Source: Puia dinghuensis
GTDB taxonomy: Bacteria > Bacteroidota > Bacteroidia > Chitinophagales > Chitinophagaceae
Assembly (NCBI RefSeq): GCF_014642875.1
Contig: NZ_BMJC01000002.1
Coordinates: 930,001 to 994,000, forward strand
Direction of reading: 5' to 3'
Length of the DNA: 64,000 nucleotides
Part shown: positions 7,860-15,782 of the stretch, piece by piece
Layout: every line of letters begins with the position of its first letter
How positions within the stretch are numbered: the stretch's first letter is position 1
Notes under the pieces: model-generated
Database searches by the model: none
The model's input: the letters and a program-made list of their open reading frames with translations, nothing else
Told to the model about the DNA's origin: nothing
Program-made: the position numbers and the translations under genes

Positions 7860-8513
7860 TTAATATGCCGCCGTGAAGCGCTGGCGGATATGCTTGGGAT
7901 GTTCGAGCTCATCGACGATCACCAGGGCCAGATCTTCCACCGAAAGCACACTTTTCCCTTCTGCGTCGAACACCGGGTTGTCGAGACCGAGGCGGTAGTG
8001 CCCCCTGCGAACGCCGGAATGGTCGTGGTTCATCAGAATAGCCGGGCTGAAGAAGGTCCATTCCAGGTCTTTTTCCTTTTTTATTTCGTTGAGATAGTCA
8101 CGGGCTCCGGAGGCGCCGGGTTTGTATTCGGCCGGAAACTGAGGAGTATCTATCAGCTGAAAGCCGGGTTTTATTTCGAGACTGCCGGCGCCGCCGATGA
8201 CGATGAGCCGTTTTACCCCGGATTGCCTGACACCGGCCTGGATGGCGCGGCTTCCTTCCAGAAACTCCTCATAGATACGGGGGTTTGTCCAGCCTGGATT
8301 GTAGGCGCTGACGACAGCATCGGCCCCTTTTACGGCTTTGGCAACCTGCTGCGGATCGAGGACATCGGCGGTCACCGGGTGGATGAGCGGGCTTTTGATC
8401 CGGATATTTTCCGGGTGCCGGGCAATGGCGATGACTTCATGTCCACGGGTGGTCAATTCATTCAGGAGGGCTGTTCCGACAAAGCCTGTGGCTCCGATGA
8501 TAGCTACTTTCAT
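7860..8513 (-). CDS. NAD(P)-binding NmrA/SDR-like oxidoreductase
   Basis: This 217-residue protein starts with a Rossmann GATGFVGTAL motif (residues ~8-17) and continues with RHPENI, TADVLDP and AVVSAYNPGW. This is the atypical SDR (YwnB/NmrA-like) pattern, lacking a clear Tyr-x3-Lys catalytic pair. Such proteins are NAD(P)-dependent reductases or redox sensors. It sits alone between a convergent lacI and the GH39 operon; the 90-bp upstream spacer shows no operator. The substrate cannot be assigned. Confidence 0.8.
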   Translation of the reverse strand: MKVAIIGATGFVGTALLNELTTRGHEVIAIARHPENIRIKSPLIHPVTADVLDPQQVAKAVKGADAVVSAYNPGWTNPRIYEEFLEGSRAIQAGVRQSGVKRLIVIGGAGSLEIKPGFQLIDTPQFPAEYKPGASGARDYLNEIKKEKDLEWTFFSPAILMNHDHSGVRRGHYRLGLDNPVFDAEGKSVLSVEDLALVIVDELEHPKHIRQRFTAAY

Positions 8514-8603
8514 TTTTTTGGTAATTTAGTTACTTTTGGAGAGTAAAGGTAGGTCGTGCAGGTTGATGACCCAAGAAGGCACTAACAGGAAGAAGTTTGC
8601 GCG

Positions 8604-10253
8604 TTAGAATGCTAATTTTATTAAGGATACCGCCTGCCGGGGCAGCGTCACTGGAATGGTGAGGGCGCCATTGGTCACCGTAAGTAATTGGGGTGCGTCA
8701 AGCTGCTGCAGGTGGCCGGCTGCTTCGAGTTGACGATATTGGGCTGGTGTCGGGTTTTGCGGTGAACCCATCTTCTTCCATACTTCATAGGCATTGCTGT
8801 GACTGCCGTCGATGCGATAGTGCGTGACCTTTACCTTTTTTGCGGGCAGATGGGTTAAAGTGATGCTTGTCATCAGTGGCTCACCGGGCAGATCGTCATC
8901 GGTATAATTCCAGACCATGACGGAGAGGGAATGCTGGTCGGCGGCGGCGAAAGCATTGCCGGCCGGGATGCGGTTGCCCCTCATCATACCGAACATGCGA
9001 AAGACATTGAGCACCGGTTTGTCGACACCGTTGGTCGCCAGATCGCGGAAGCCGTCGAACCATTTCTGACCTTCGAATTCGAACGACCAGCTGATGGCGC
9101 CTGCCAGGTTCACCTGGAAGCTGTCGGCAAGGTCGGCGATGAGGGCAAAGGAAGCGGCAGTATAGCTCGAGTACATGGTGGAGTTGCGATAGGCGTTCTC
9201 GGGATTTGTGGCCATGCCGCAGGCGGCGCAGCCTTCGGGGTCGCACTCGGTGATATAGATGGGCAGGTTCTTATAAGGGGAGGCTTTTACGATGGCGAAC
9301 CCGTTGGACACGTCGGAAAGCTGGGGCTTCCTATTCATGCGTACATGTCCTTCGACAACCTTGGGGCTGCCCTTTGCATGGAAGCTGATAAAGTCGAGGG
9401 GAGTATTGGTTTGTGCACATTGGTCAAGGAAGTCGCGGAGCCAGCGGGCCGCCTTGTCCCAGGAGGGACCCGTTGTCGCAGGGCCGCCGATGCGAGCGGA
9501 AGGAAAAGCTCTCTTCACTGCGGCAGCAGTTGTGTCATAAAGCCGAAAATACTCCTGCTCGGTACCCTTCCAATAACTGATATTCGGTTCGTTCCAAACC
9601 TCCCAGAGCCAGGTGGCGACCTCTTTCTCCCCATAACGCTGGACACAGTGACGAACCCATTTTTCGATGAGGGTTGCCCACCTTGAATAATTCCGGGGCG
9701 GCCACGCCCAGCCGGTATAGATGCTGTCGTATCTTACCCCGGGTTTCCAATGATGACGGTAGGGCTCGGGGTGTGTCGACAAGGCCTCCGGCATAAAGCC
9801 GATCTCGGCCAGAGGTTTCATCCCGCGTTGGATATAAGTGTCGAAGATGCTGTCCACAATGTGCCAGTCATAAACAGGGTTGCCATTGGCATCTTCGGTA
9901 TAGGCGTTGGTCGAACCCCATTTCAGCGCGGGAGTGCCGTCGCCGGTGGTGAGTAGGTTATGGCAACGGACATAGACGGGTGTGGGGCTGAGAGCAGAGA
10001 GTTCGGTGAGCAGCTTTTTCCCGTCATGCATGTAGGTGTAGTTCGGTTCGTCGTAGCCGAAATAAGCCCAGAAGGGGTTGAGGGGCTTTCCCTGGACAGC
10101 ATAGTCGATAGAAATGGCAGCGGGCTGAGTCTGGCCGGCAGGCTGCGCCATGGTCAGATGGGGCAAAAAAATCCCTGCCAGGAATAGCAGGGATCCATTA
10201 ACCAAAACCAGCAGTGATGACGCTGATTTAATAATTGCCAGAAAAGGCCTCAT
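8604..10253 (-). CDS. Secreted GH39-type glycosidase
   Basis: A 549-residue protein with a signal peptide or N-terminal anchor (residues ~1-36). The (beta/alpha)8 catalytic domain has the acid/base Glu in EVWNEPN (about residue 222) and the nucleophile Glu in YITECDP (about 336), as in GH39 beta-xylosidases. A beta-sandwich C-terminal part follows. The ATG at 10253 overlaps the stop of the DapA-family gene as ATGA, so the two are translationally coupled. A longer frame begins at 10304, but the signal peptide and overlap favour 10253. Likely substrates are beta-xylosides or alpha-L-arabinosides; the pathway role is inferred from neighbours. It is the last gene of the FAD oxidase-S9-DapA-GH39 operon. 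Confidence 0.85.
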   Translation of the reverse strand: MRPFLAIIKSASSLLVLVNGSLLFLAGIFLPHLTMAQPAGQTQPAAISIDYAVQGKPLNPFWAYFGYDEPNYTYMHDGKKLLTELSALSPTPVYVRCHNLLTTGDGTPALKWGSTNAYTEDANGNPVYDWHIVDSIFDTYIQRGMKPLAEIGFMPEALSTHPEPYRHHWKPGVRYDSIYTGWAWPPRNYSRWATLIEKWVRHCVQRYGEKEVATWLWEVWNEPNISYWKGTEQEYFRLYDTTAAAVKRAFPSARIGGPATTGPSWDKAARWLRDFLDQCAQTNTPLDFISFHAKGSPKVVEGHVRMNRKPQLSDVSNGFAIVKASPYKNLPIYITECDPEGCAACGMATNPENAYRNSTMYSSYTAASFALIADLADSFQVNLAGAISWSFEFEGQKWFDGFRDLATNGVDKPVLNVFRMFGMMRGNRIPAGNAFAAADQHSLSVMVWNYTDDDLPGEPLMTSITLTHLPAKKVKVTHYRIDGSHSNAYEVWKKMGSPQNPTPAQYRQLEAAGHLQQLDAPQLLTVTNGALTIPVTLPRQAVSLIKLAF

Positions 10254-11173
10254 GTGTGTGCTAATTTTAGATAGCCAGGTAATACCGGCCGGGTGGCGAC
10301 GCATTCCCCAATGATCCGTAATATCCTTTCCCGTTCTTTTCCTTCCAGCGGAAGCCGGGGGGCCCGGACATATTCGCTGCCGATGCCTGTCTGTACTTCG
10401 GCCAGTTTGATGTACTGCACGAGTTTGCTATGGATATCCAATTCCAGTACGGGGAGGAACCAGCGATAGATGGCCAGCGCTTCTTCTATCCGGCCGGCCT
10501 TTATCAACCGGTAGACGGCGACGGTCTCGGCGGGGAAAGCGCATACCAGGCCGGCAACCCAGCCATCCGCGCCCATCAGCAGCTCTTCCATCGCCAGGGT
10601 GTCGACACCGCAGAGAATTTTAAGCCGGTCGCCAAAACGGTTGATCATCCTGGTGACGTTGGACACGTCGCGGGTAGATTCCTTCACGGCCTGGATGTTC
10701 CGGCATTCGATAAGCTCTTCGAACATGTCCAGCGTTACTTCCGTCTTGTAATCGACGGGATTGTTATAGATCATCATCGGGAGGTCGGTAGACTCGGCGA
10801 TGGTCTTGAAATAGGTGACGGTCTCCCGATGGTCGGACGAATAACGCATAGGCGGGAGGATCATCAGCCCCTCCGCACCCCACTGCTTTGCATAGGCAGC
10901 TTGTTGCAGCGCCTCGCGGGTAGAGCCTTCGGCGATGTTGAGGATAACCGGTATTTTGCCGGCCACGGAGTCGACGGCAAATTTTACCAGCTGCTCTTTT
11001 TCCTCCGTGGTGAGGACACTTGCTTCGCCAAGGCTGCCGCCAAGGATGATGCCGTCAACACCGGAGGCCAGTTGAAAATGGAGGTTCTTTTCGAAAAGTT
11101 TCAGATCGAGTTCGTCTTTTGCGGTGAATTTGGTGGTAAGTGCGGGAAATACTCCTCTCCAGGCTATAGGCAT
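10250..11173 (-). CDS. DapA/NAL-family lyase, candidate hydroxyproline- or arabinose-pathway enzyme
   Basis: This 307-residue class I aldolase-fold protein carries GGSLGE (residues 45-50), Tyr136 in MIYNNP and the Schiff-base Lys164 in AVKESTRD. It is therefore a catalytically complete dihydrodipicolinate-synthase superfamily member. Next to a D-amino-acid-dehydrogenase-like flavoenzyme it fits delta1-pyrroline-4-hydroxy-2-carboxylate deaminase of trans-4-hydroxyproline degradation. The alternative is L-2-keto-3-deoxyarabonate dehydratase, which also belongs to this family and would equally suit an arabinose-rich diet. True DapA is less likely given the operon. It lies 88 bp after the S9 peptidase and is coupled to GH39. 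Confidence 0.8.
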   Translation of the reverse strand: MPIAWRGVFPALTTKFTAKDELDLKLFEKNLHFQLASGVDGIILGGSLGEASVLTTEEKEQLVKFAVDSVAGKIPVILNIAEGSTREALQQAAYAKQWGAEGLMILPPMRYSSDHRETVTYFKTIAESTDLPMMIYNNPVDYKTEVTLDMFEELIECRNIQAVKESTRDVSNVTRMINRFGDRLKILCGVDTLAMEELLMGADGWVAGLVCAFPAETVAVYRLIKAGRIEEALAIYRWFLPVLELDIHSKLVQYIKLAEVQTGIGSEYVRAPRLPLEGKERERILRIIGECVATRPVLPGYLKLAHT

Positions 11174-11186
11174 AGGCTGTTTTTTT

Positions 11187-11194
11187 CAAATATA
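11187..11194 (-). promoter_or_regulatory. TAnnTTTG-type -7 box upstream of DapA-family gene
   Basis: On the minus strand this reads TATATTTG, an exact match to the Bacteroidota -7 consensus, 13 nt before the start codon at 11173. It could be an internal promoter for the DapA-GH39 pair in the 88-bp gap. No convincing -33 box is visible at the usual spacing. Confidence 0.35.
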
Positions 11195-11261
11195 TTTATT
11201 AGGCGACAGGGGCACATATTTATTTTTAATCAATCCTGTTCAGATATTAACCGATTGGGGC

Positions 11262-13472
11262 CTATAAGGGCTCATTGGCGTTGCGATTCAGCGGCTCGAC
11301 ACCCAGCAGGTGATGGACAAAGAAGTCACGCCGCCGGGTACGGCCGTAGGGTCCGCCATCGGTGTGGTCAGAACCCGGCAGCGGCAAAAATTCAAACATC
11401 TTACCGGCCTTGATCAACGCATCGGCGACCCGATAGGTAGACTCCGGTGGAACATTGTTATCGGCCTCCCCTACCATCAGCAGGAGGGCGCCGTGCAGCT
11501 TCCAGGCATTGGTGATATTAGACTGTTCATCGTAGTGTTTGTCCACAGGATAGCCCATCCATTGCTCATTCCACCATTGTTTGTCGATACGGTTGTCATG
11601 ACAGCCACAGGAAGCGACAGCGGCTTTGTAGAAATCACCGTGGAAGAGCAGGCCACCGAGGGCGTTCTGGCCACCGGCGGATGTCCCGTAAAGCCCTACC
11701 CTGGTCGTATCCACATAGGGGTATTTTGCCGCCAGGGCCTTTATCCACAGAATTCTGTCGGGGAATCCGGCGTCGGCGATGTTCTTCCAGCAGACGTCGT
11801 GAAAGGTCTTCGATCGGTTGGCCGTACCCATCCCATCTACCTGGACGACGATGAATCCTAATTGGGCGATGCTTTGCATCTCGCTATACCGGCTTGTGAA
11901 GTCTTTTGGAACAAAAGCGTCCTGGGGACCCGCATAAATATTCTCGATGACGGGATATCGTTTTGACGCATCGAAGTCGGCCGGGCGGACAATGATGCCC
12001 CAGATATCGGTGACCCCATCCCGGCCTTTAGCGTGAAAGGGTTCGGGGAAGCGCAGCCCGGCGGCGAGGTAGCGGGATGCGTCTGCCTGTTCGAGCTCGA
12101 GTATCTTCTTCCCGTCGGATGTCCGGCGCAACTCATTGATGGTAGGAACATTGATCTCCGAATATGCATCGAGATAATATTTCCGGTCGGGGGAAAAGGT
12201 GACGATGTGGTTGGCTTTCGCCGGGGTAAGGTTGACGAGATGTTTACCGTCGAACCCGATGCGATAATAATGGATATAGTAAGGGTCCTCATCGGGGTTC
12301 ATGCCACAGGCTGAGAACCAGATCTCGCGATGCTTTGCATCGACGCTGTCGATATTCCGTACGACATAATGACCTCGGGTGATCTCCTGTTTCTGGATGC
12401 CGGTGATAGCGTCAATGAGATAGATGTGCTGCCAGCCGTCCTTCTCGGAGGTAAGGAGGATTTCGTTGGTTTCCGGAAGGTAGTAGGTGAAAAGCCTCGA
12501 TTCATAGATGAACGTATTGGTCTTTTCGTCGTAGACGCTGCGGGTCTCTGCCGTAGCGGCGTCGACCTCGATGATGCGAAACCGCTGGTGGCCGCGCTCG
12601 ACGCGTTCGAAGGTGAAGTAGCGGCTATCGTTATGTCGCCAGTGCAGTTCGGGCGCGGCAAAGAAATCGACCAGGGGGGTGTTGACCTTCAGCTTTTGGT
12701 GACCGTCCAGCCGGAAGACGAACATCTCATAGGTAGTCCAGGGGTCGCCAGGTTGTTTGTAGGGATGACTGCGAAGCTGTCCCCGGGAGGTGCCGGCTAC
12801 GGAAGACAGGACATAATAAACAGCGGAATCGCGTACAGGGTTGACATGATAGCCGACGAGATATTTGCTGTCGGGCGACCAGGCCAGATCGCCATAGGGT
12901 TTAGCCGTGTCACCATCGGTGGTGAAAGGGAAGGCCTCTGCCCGGGTGGCGTTGGCCGGGTGGATGAAGACGTTGCCTTGGGCGATGTAAGCTACCCATT
13001 GTTTGTCGGGCGAAAGGGAATCGGTGGTAAAAGAGCCCCAGCGTCTACCCGTATAGTGTTGAAAGACGGTGCGCCGGGGTAAGGAGTCAGCCGGGGCGAC
13101 ATCCAGTTTCCGGCGGGTGCCATGGATCATGTCTACCGAGACATATTCCATTACGCTGTCGGGCAGGATATTCCGATACCAGAAAGAGGTGTTGTCGGCC
13201 GACCAATGCGGGTGGACGGCAGCTTTGAAGATGCTGCGGGTGGCGATGCTGTCGAGCATACGGGCTTTCCGATAGCGCTGCATGATCTCCGCCTGCGTGG
13301 GCTGATATGGAGCGCTATCCGGGCGTTGAGGAAAGATCGCCCGGCCGCGCTCCATGGCTAATGATGGGCCTTCGGCCGGCCGAACTGTGTTCGGCCTTGG
13401 TGTGGGCTGCGCTTGTGCGGTGAGCAGGGCAAAAAGAAGCCCGCCCTGCAGCAGCAGGAATTTGCGAAGCAT
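11262..13472 (-). CDS. Exported S9 prolyl-oligopeptidase/DPP IV-type peptidase (1)
   Basis: This 736-residue protein has a signal peptide (MLRKFLLLQGGLLFALLTAQ), a DPP-IV-like beta-propeller (to ~residue 480) and an alpha/beta-hydrolase domain. The triad is Ser598 in GTSAGG, Asp ~671 in GEADNNV and His ~703 in GSDHTDGG. S9 enzymes release dipeptides or cut after proline/hydroxyproline. The classical DPP IV double-Glu motif is not evident here. It sits between the FAD oxidase (15 bp upstream) and the DapA-family gene, consistent with feeding imino acids into that pathway. Residues encoded at 13367-13396 (NTVRPAEG region) derive from an in-frame 30-bp hairpin repeat. Confidence 0.9.
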   Translation of the reverse strand: MLRKFLLLQGGLLFALLTAQAQPTPRPNTVRPAEGPSLAMERGRAIFPQRPDSAPYQPTQAEIMQRYRKARMLDSIATRSIFKAAVHPHWSADNTSFWYRNILPDSVMEYVSVDMIHGTRRKLDVAPADSLPRRTVFQHYTGRRWGSFTTDSLSPDKQWVAYIAQGNVFIHPANATRAEAFPFTTDGDTAKPYGDLAWSPDSKYLVGYHVNPVRDSAVYYVLSSVAGTSRGQLRSHPYKQPGDPWTTYEMFVFRLDGHQKLKVNTPLVDFFAAPELHWRHNDSRYFTFERVERGHQRFRIIEVDAATAETRSVYDEKTNTFIYESRLFTYYLPETNEILLTSEKDGWQHIYLIDAITGIQKQEITRGHYVVRNIDSVDAKHREIWFSACGMNPDEDPYYIHYYRIGFDGKHLVNLTPAKANHIVTFSPDRKYYLDAYSEINVPTINELRRTSDGKKILELEQADASRYLAAGLRFPEPFHAKGRDGVTDIWGIIVRPADFDASKRYPVIENIYAGPQDAFVPKDFTSRYSEMQSIAQLGFIVVQVDGMGTANRSKTFHDVCWKNIADAGFPDRILWIKALAAKYPYVDTTRVGLYGTSAGGQNALGGLLFHGDFYKAAVASCGCHDNRIDKQWWNEQWMGYPVDKHYDEQSNITNAWKLHGALLLMVGEADNNVPPESTYRVADALIKAGKMFEFLPLPGSDHTDGGPYGRTRRRDFFVHHLLGVEPLNRNANEPL
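13367..13396. repeat. 30-bp double-hairpin repeat, copy C, inside a peptidase gene
   Basis: GGCC-TTC-GGCC is followed by GGCCGAAC-TGT-GTTCGGCC, the same 30-bp layout as copies A, B and D. Here it is in frame just after the signal peptide of the S9 peptidase and adds about ten codons without breaking the protein. Confidence 0.8.
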
Positions 13473-13487
13473 ATAGGTTGGTTTACG

Positions 13488-14744
13488 TTAGTCGAACCTT
13501 TCCACCGCAAAAGGGGACAGATCGATGCTGGCGGGTTGCTCATCCACGAGTTCGCTCACCAATTTGCCTGTACCCGCGCCCAGGCTGAGGCCAAGCATCG
13601 AGTGACCCGTCGCTATCACTACATTGTTGTATCTTTTTATCCGACCGATGTAGGGCAGGCCGTCTGCCGAACAGGGGCGATAGCCATACCACACTTTTTC
13701 GCGCGGCGGCATAGGTACGTCGAATTCAGGATAGAACCGCTTCACCGCATTGAGGATGCCTTGTACCCTGGCATAACGGGGTGGGGTATGCGTGGAGGTG
13801 ATCTCCATCGTTCCGCCAAATCTTATCTTATTGCCATCCATCGGCGTGATGGCGGCGCGGCCTTCGACGAGGATGGCGGGGTAGTTGACCCGCCAGGGGG
13901 AGTCTTCGAGCGTCACCGAATAACCACGACCCGGCACCAGCGGCAGCCGGGTATCCAGCAGGCCCGCGATCTCCCGGCTCCAGGAGCCGGTTGCGATGAC
14001 GACGGCGTCGGCTTCAAAAGTATGGAGGGGGGTGATGAGGCGTTTGACGGCGCCTTTAGCCGTCTCGAAACGCTGCACCTCTTCGTGCGGCAATAATTCG
14101 ACACCGGCCGTTTGTAAAAGCTGAATCAGCCCCCGCATCAGCTTGTCGGGGTAAAGATGAGCGTCGCATTTGAAGAAAATGGCGCCAAGACCGTTCACCC
14201 TCGTATGCGGCTCTTTCTCCTGAAGCGCTTTGGCATCGAGCAGATCGACATCCAATCCCAATTCATGTGCCTTCTCCACGGTATGATGGGCATGTTCCGC
14301 CGCGGCTTCCGTCTGGAAGATCTCGAGCAGCCCTTTATGCTGATAGGCAAAGTCAAAATGTGGTGTCCGCAGCCAGGTGTTCTCGTATTCGTATTGGCTG
14401 AGAACCGCGATATCTTTCAGGGGAGCGGCCGACCGTTCGACGTGCTGGGGTGTCGCGCTCTTCATGAATTTCATTCCCCAGTCGATGAGCGAGCGGCTAA
14501 GCCGGGGTTGAACATAAAAAGGGCTTTGGGAGTTGAGCATCCATTTTAATCCCTGGCGAACGATACCCGGGGTTGCGAGCGGAATAAAATGACTGGGGCA
14601 TACATAACCACAATTGCCGTAGGAGCAATTGTCCCTGAAATCCGACTTATCTAAAACGGTAACCTTATGTCCGGCCTTTTGAAGATAGAAAGCTGAGCTT
14701 AAACCAATAATACCGCCTCCAACGACGACTACATTTTTTCTCAT
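13488..14744 (-). CDS. DadA-like FAD oxidoreductase, candidate D-hydroxyproline dehydrogenase
   Basis: This 418-residue DAO-fold flavoprotein starts with the FAD-binding GGGIIGLSSAFYL motif (residues ~8-20) and ends with the second FAD contact GHSMLGLSLGAGTGKL. The SYGNCGYVCPSHFIPLATPG region resembles the DadA/hydroxyproline-dehydrogenase group. With a DapA-family gene downstream, oxidation of cis-4-hydroxy-D-proline to the pyrroline is the leading hypothesis; general D-amino-acid or sarcosine-type oxidation remains possible. It is the first gene of a four-gene operon (FAD oxidase, S9 peptidase, DapA-family, GH39) and is divergent from the AraC regulator. The 4-hydroxyproline epimerase and semialdehyde dehydrogenase are not in the window. 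Confidence 0.8.
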   Translation of the reverse strand: MRKNVVVVGGGIIGLSSAFYLQKAGHKVTVLDKSDFRDNCSYGNCGYVCPSHFIPLATPGIVRQGLKWMLNSQSPFYVQPRLSRSLIDWGMKFMKSATPQHVERSAAPLKDIAVLSQYEYENTWLRTPHFDFAYQHKGLLEIFQTEAAAEHAHHTVEKAHELGLDVDLLDAKALQEKEPHTRVNGLGAIFFKCDAHLYPDKLMRGLIQLLQTAGVELLPHEEVQRFETAKGAVKRLITPLHTFEADAVVIATGSWSREIAGLLDTRLPLVPGRGYSVTLEDSPWRVNYPAILVEGRAAITPMDGNKIRFGGTMEITSTHTPPRYARVQGILNAVKRFYPEFDVPMPPREKVWYGYRPCSADGLPYIGRIKRYNNVVIATGHSMLGLSLGAGTGKLVSELVDEQPASIDLSPFAVERFD

Positions 14745-14748
14745 TCAA

Positions 14749-14756
14749 CAAAAATA
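14749..14756 (-). promoter_or_regulatory. TAnnTTTG-type box just before the FAD oxidase
   Basis: On the minus strand this reads TATTTTTG and ends four bases before the ATG at 14744. If used, the transcript would be leaderless or nearly so. An A/T-rich initiation region is the alternative explanation. Confidence 0.3.
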
Positions 14757-14825
14757 AGGGGAAATGGCGTGGGCGATTTTGCCGAAATAAGCCTAATTTG
14801 CCCATATTTTAACCAGCTTTTACCC

Positions 14826-14851
14826 GATATTGATCATTTGATGATAATATC
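14826..14851. promoter_or_regulatory. Imperfect inverted repeat in FAD oxidase-araC spacer
   Basis: GATATT(G)ATCAT-TTG-ATGATAATATC forms an inverted repeat with one bulged base. It sits six bases before the perfect repeat at 14858 and may be a second regulator site or part of the divergent promoter. Confidence 0.4.
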
Positions 14852-14857
14852 TGCAAA

Positions 14858-14881
14858 TGGTGTAATTTAGATATTACACCA
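14858..14881. promoter_or_regulatory. Perfect 9-bp inverted repeat, AraC-regulator operator candidate
   Basis: TGGTGTAAT, six bases, ATTACACCA. The repeat lies in the 150-bp spacer between the divergent FAD oxidase and araC genes, 13 bp before the araC start. Dyad symmetry is less usual for AraC proteins than direct repeats, but the position makes autoregulation and operon control likely. Confidence 0.6.
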
Positions 14882-14894
14882 AAACTGCGCAGCG

Positions 14895-15782
14895 ATGAAA
14901 GTATTACAATTCACCATACCGGTGCCGCATGATAAGACAGTCATCGTGCAAAAGGATGAGCTCCCGCACTTTTACCCGCATCTTCACCGGCACCAGGAGA
15001 TACAGCTCACCTGGATACAGCAGGGAGAAGGCACCTTGGTAGCGGAAAATAATATGTACGCTTTCCGTTCGGGTGATATCTACTGGCTCGGGGTGAACCT
15101 GCCGCATGTGTTCAAGAGTGATCCATCCTATTTCTCACCGTCGAGCCAGAAAAAGGTGCAGACCCTCAATATCTTTTTTAATATAAAAGGACAGCTGGAC
15201 AGCTTTTTCGAGCTTCCCGAGATAAAGAATCTAAAAACCTTCCTTCAAAACCAGCAAACCGGCTTTAAGGTTCCCCCGCAACATACGGCCGAAGTGTCGG
15301 CCAAAATGCTGGAGATCCAGGAAAGCTCGGGTGTCGATCAGCTGATCCACTTTATCGAACTGTTAAAGCAGCTGAGCTCGTTGCAGCGTTTGGAACCCCT
15401 TTCTTCCTGTTCGCAGCCCGCCGCTTACAGCGAGCATGAAGGCATCCGCATCGGGACCATCTACAACTACATCATGCAGATGTATGACAAGCCCATTACG
15501 CTGGAGGATGTCGCCAAACAGGCGCACATGACCCCGCAGGCCTTCTGCCGCTACTTCAAGAAGCATACGCTGCATACGTTTGTTTCGTTTTTAAACGAGG
15601 TGCGCATCAACGAAGCCTGTAAGAAGCTGTCGGATGGCAATTATGACAGCATCGCGACCGTCGCTTACAACTGCGGGTTCAACAGCATCACCAATTTCAA
15701 TCGCGTATTCAAGAGTGTGACGCGGAAGTCACCAAGTGAATACGTGGATAGTTATTTCAAGTCGGTTGCGGTAGCCGAGTGA
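14895..15782 (+). CDS. AraC-family transcriptional regulator
   Basis: This 295-residue protein has an N-terminal cupin sensor domain (HLHRHQEIQLTWIQQGEGTL, residues ~35-100) and a C-terminal pair of HTH motifs: ITLEDVAKQAHMTPQAFCRY, then YDSIATVAYNCGFNSITNF and the RKSPSEY end. It is divergent from the hydroxyproline-like operon, with a perfect inverted repeat in between, so it probably activates that operon in response to an imino acid or sugar. Its last 31 bp overlap the 3' end of the convergent GH127 gene, making the two transcripts complementary there. Confidence 0.92.
   Translation: MKVLQFTIPVPHDKTVIVQKDELPHFYPHLHRHQEIQLTWIQQGEGTLVAENNMYAFRSGDIYWLGVNLPHVFKSDPSYFSPSSQKKVQTLNIFFNIKGQLDSFFELPEIKNLKTFLQNQQTGFKVPPQHTAEVSAKMLEIQESSGVDQLIHFIELLKQLSSLQRLEPLSSCSQPAAYSEHEGIRIGTIYNYIMQMYDKPITLEDVAKQAHMTPQAFCRYFKKHTLHTFVSFLNEVRINEACKKLSDGNYDSIATVAYNCGFNSITNFNRVFKSVTRKSPSEYVDSYFKSVAVAE

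Noticed and set aside
15287-15302. GGCCGA-AGTG-TCGGCC hairpin inside araC
   Set aside because: A 6-bp stem with 4-nt loop and no adjoining TTC hairpin; it does not fit the 30-bp repeat layout and may be chance.
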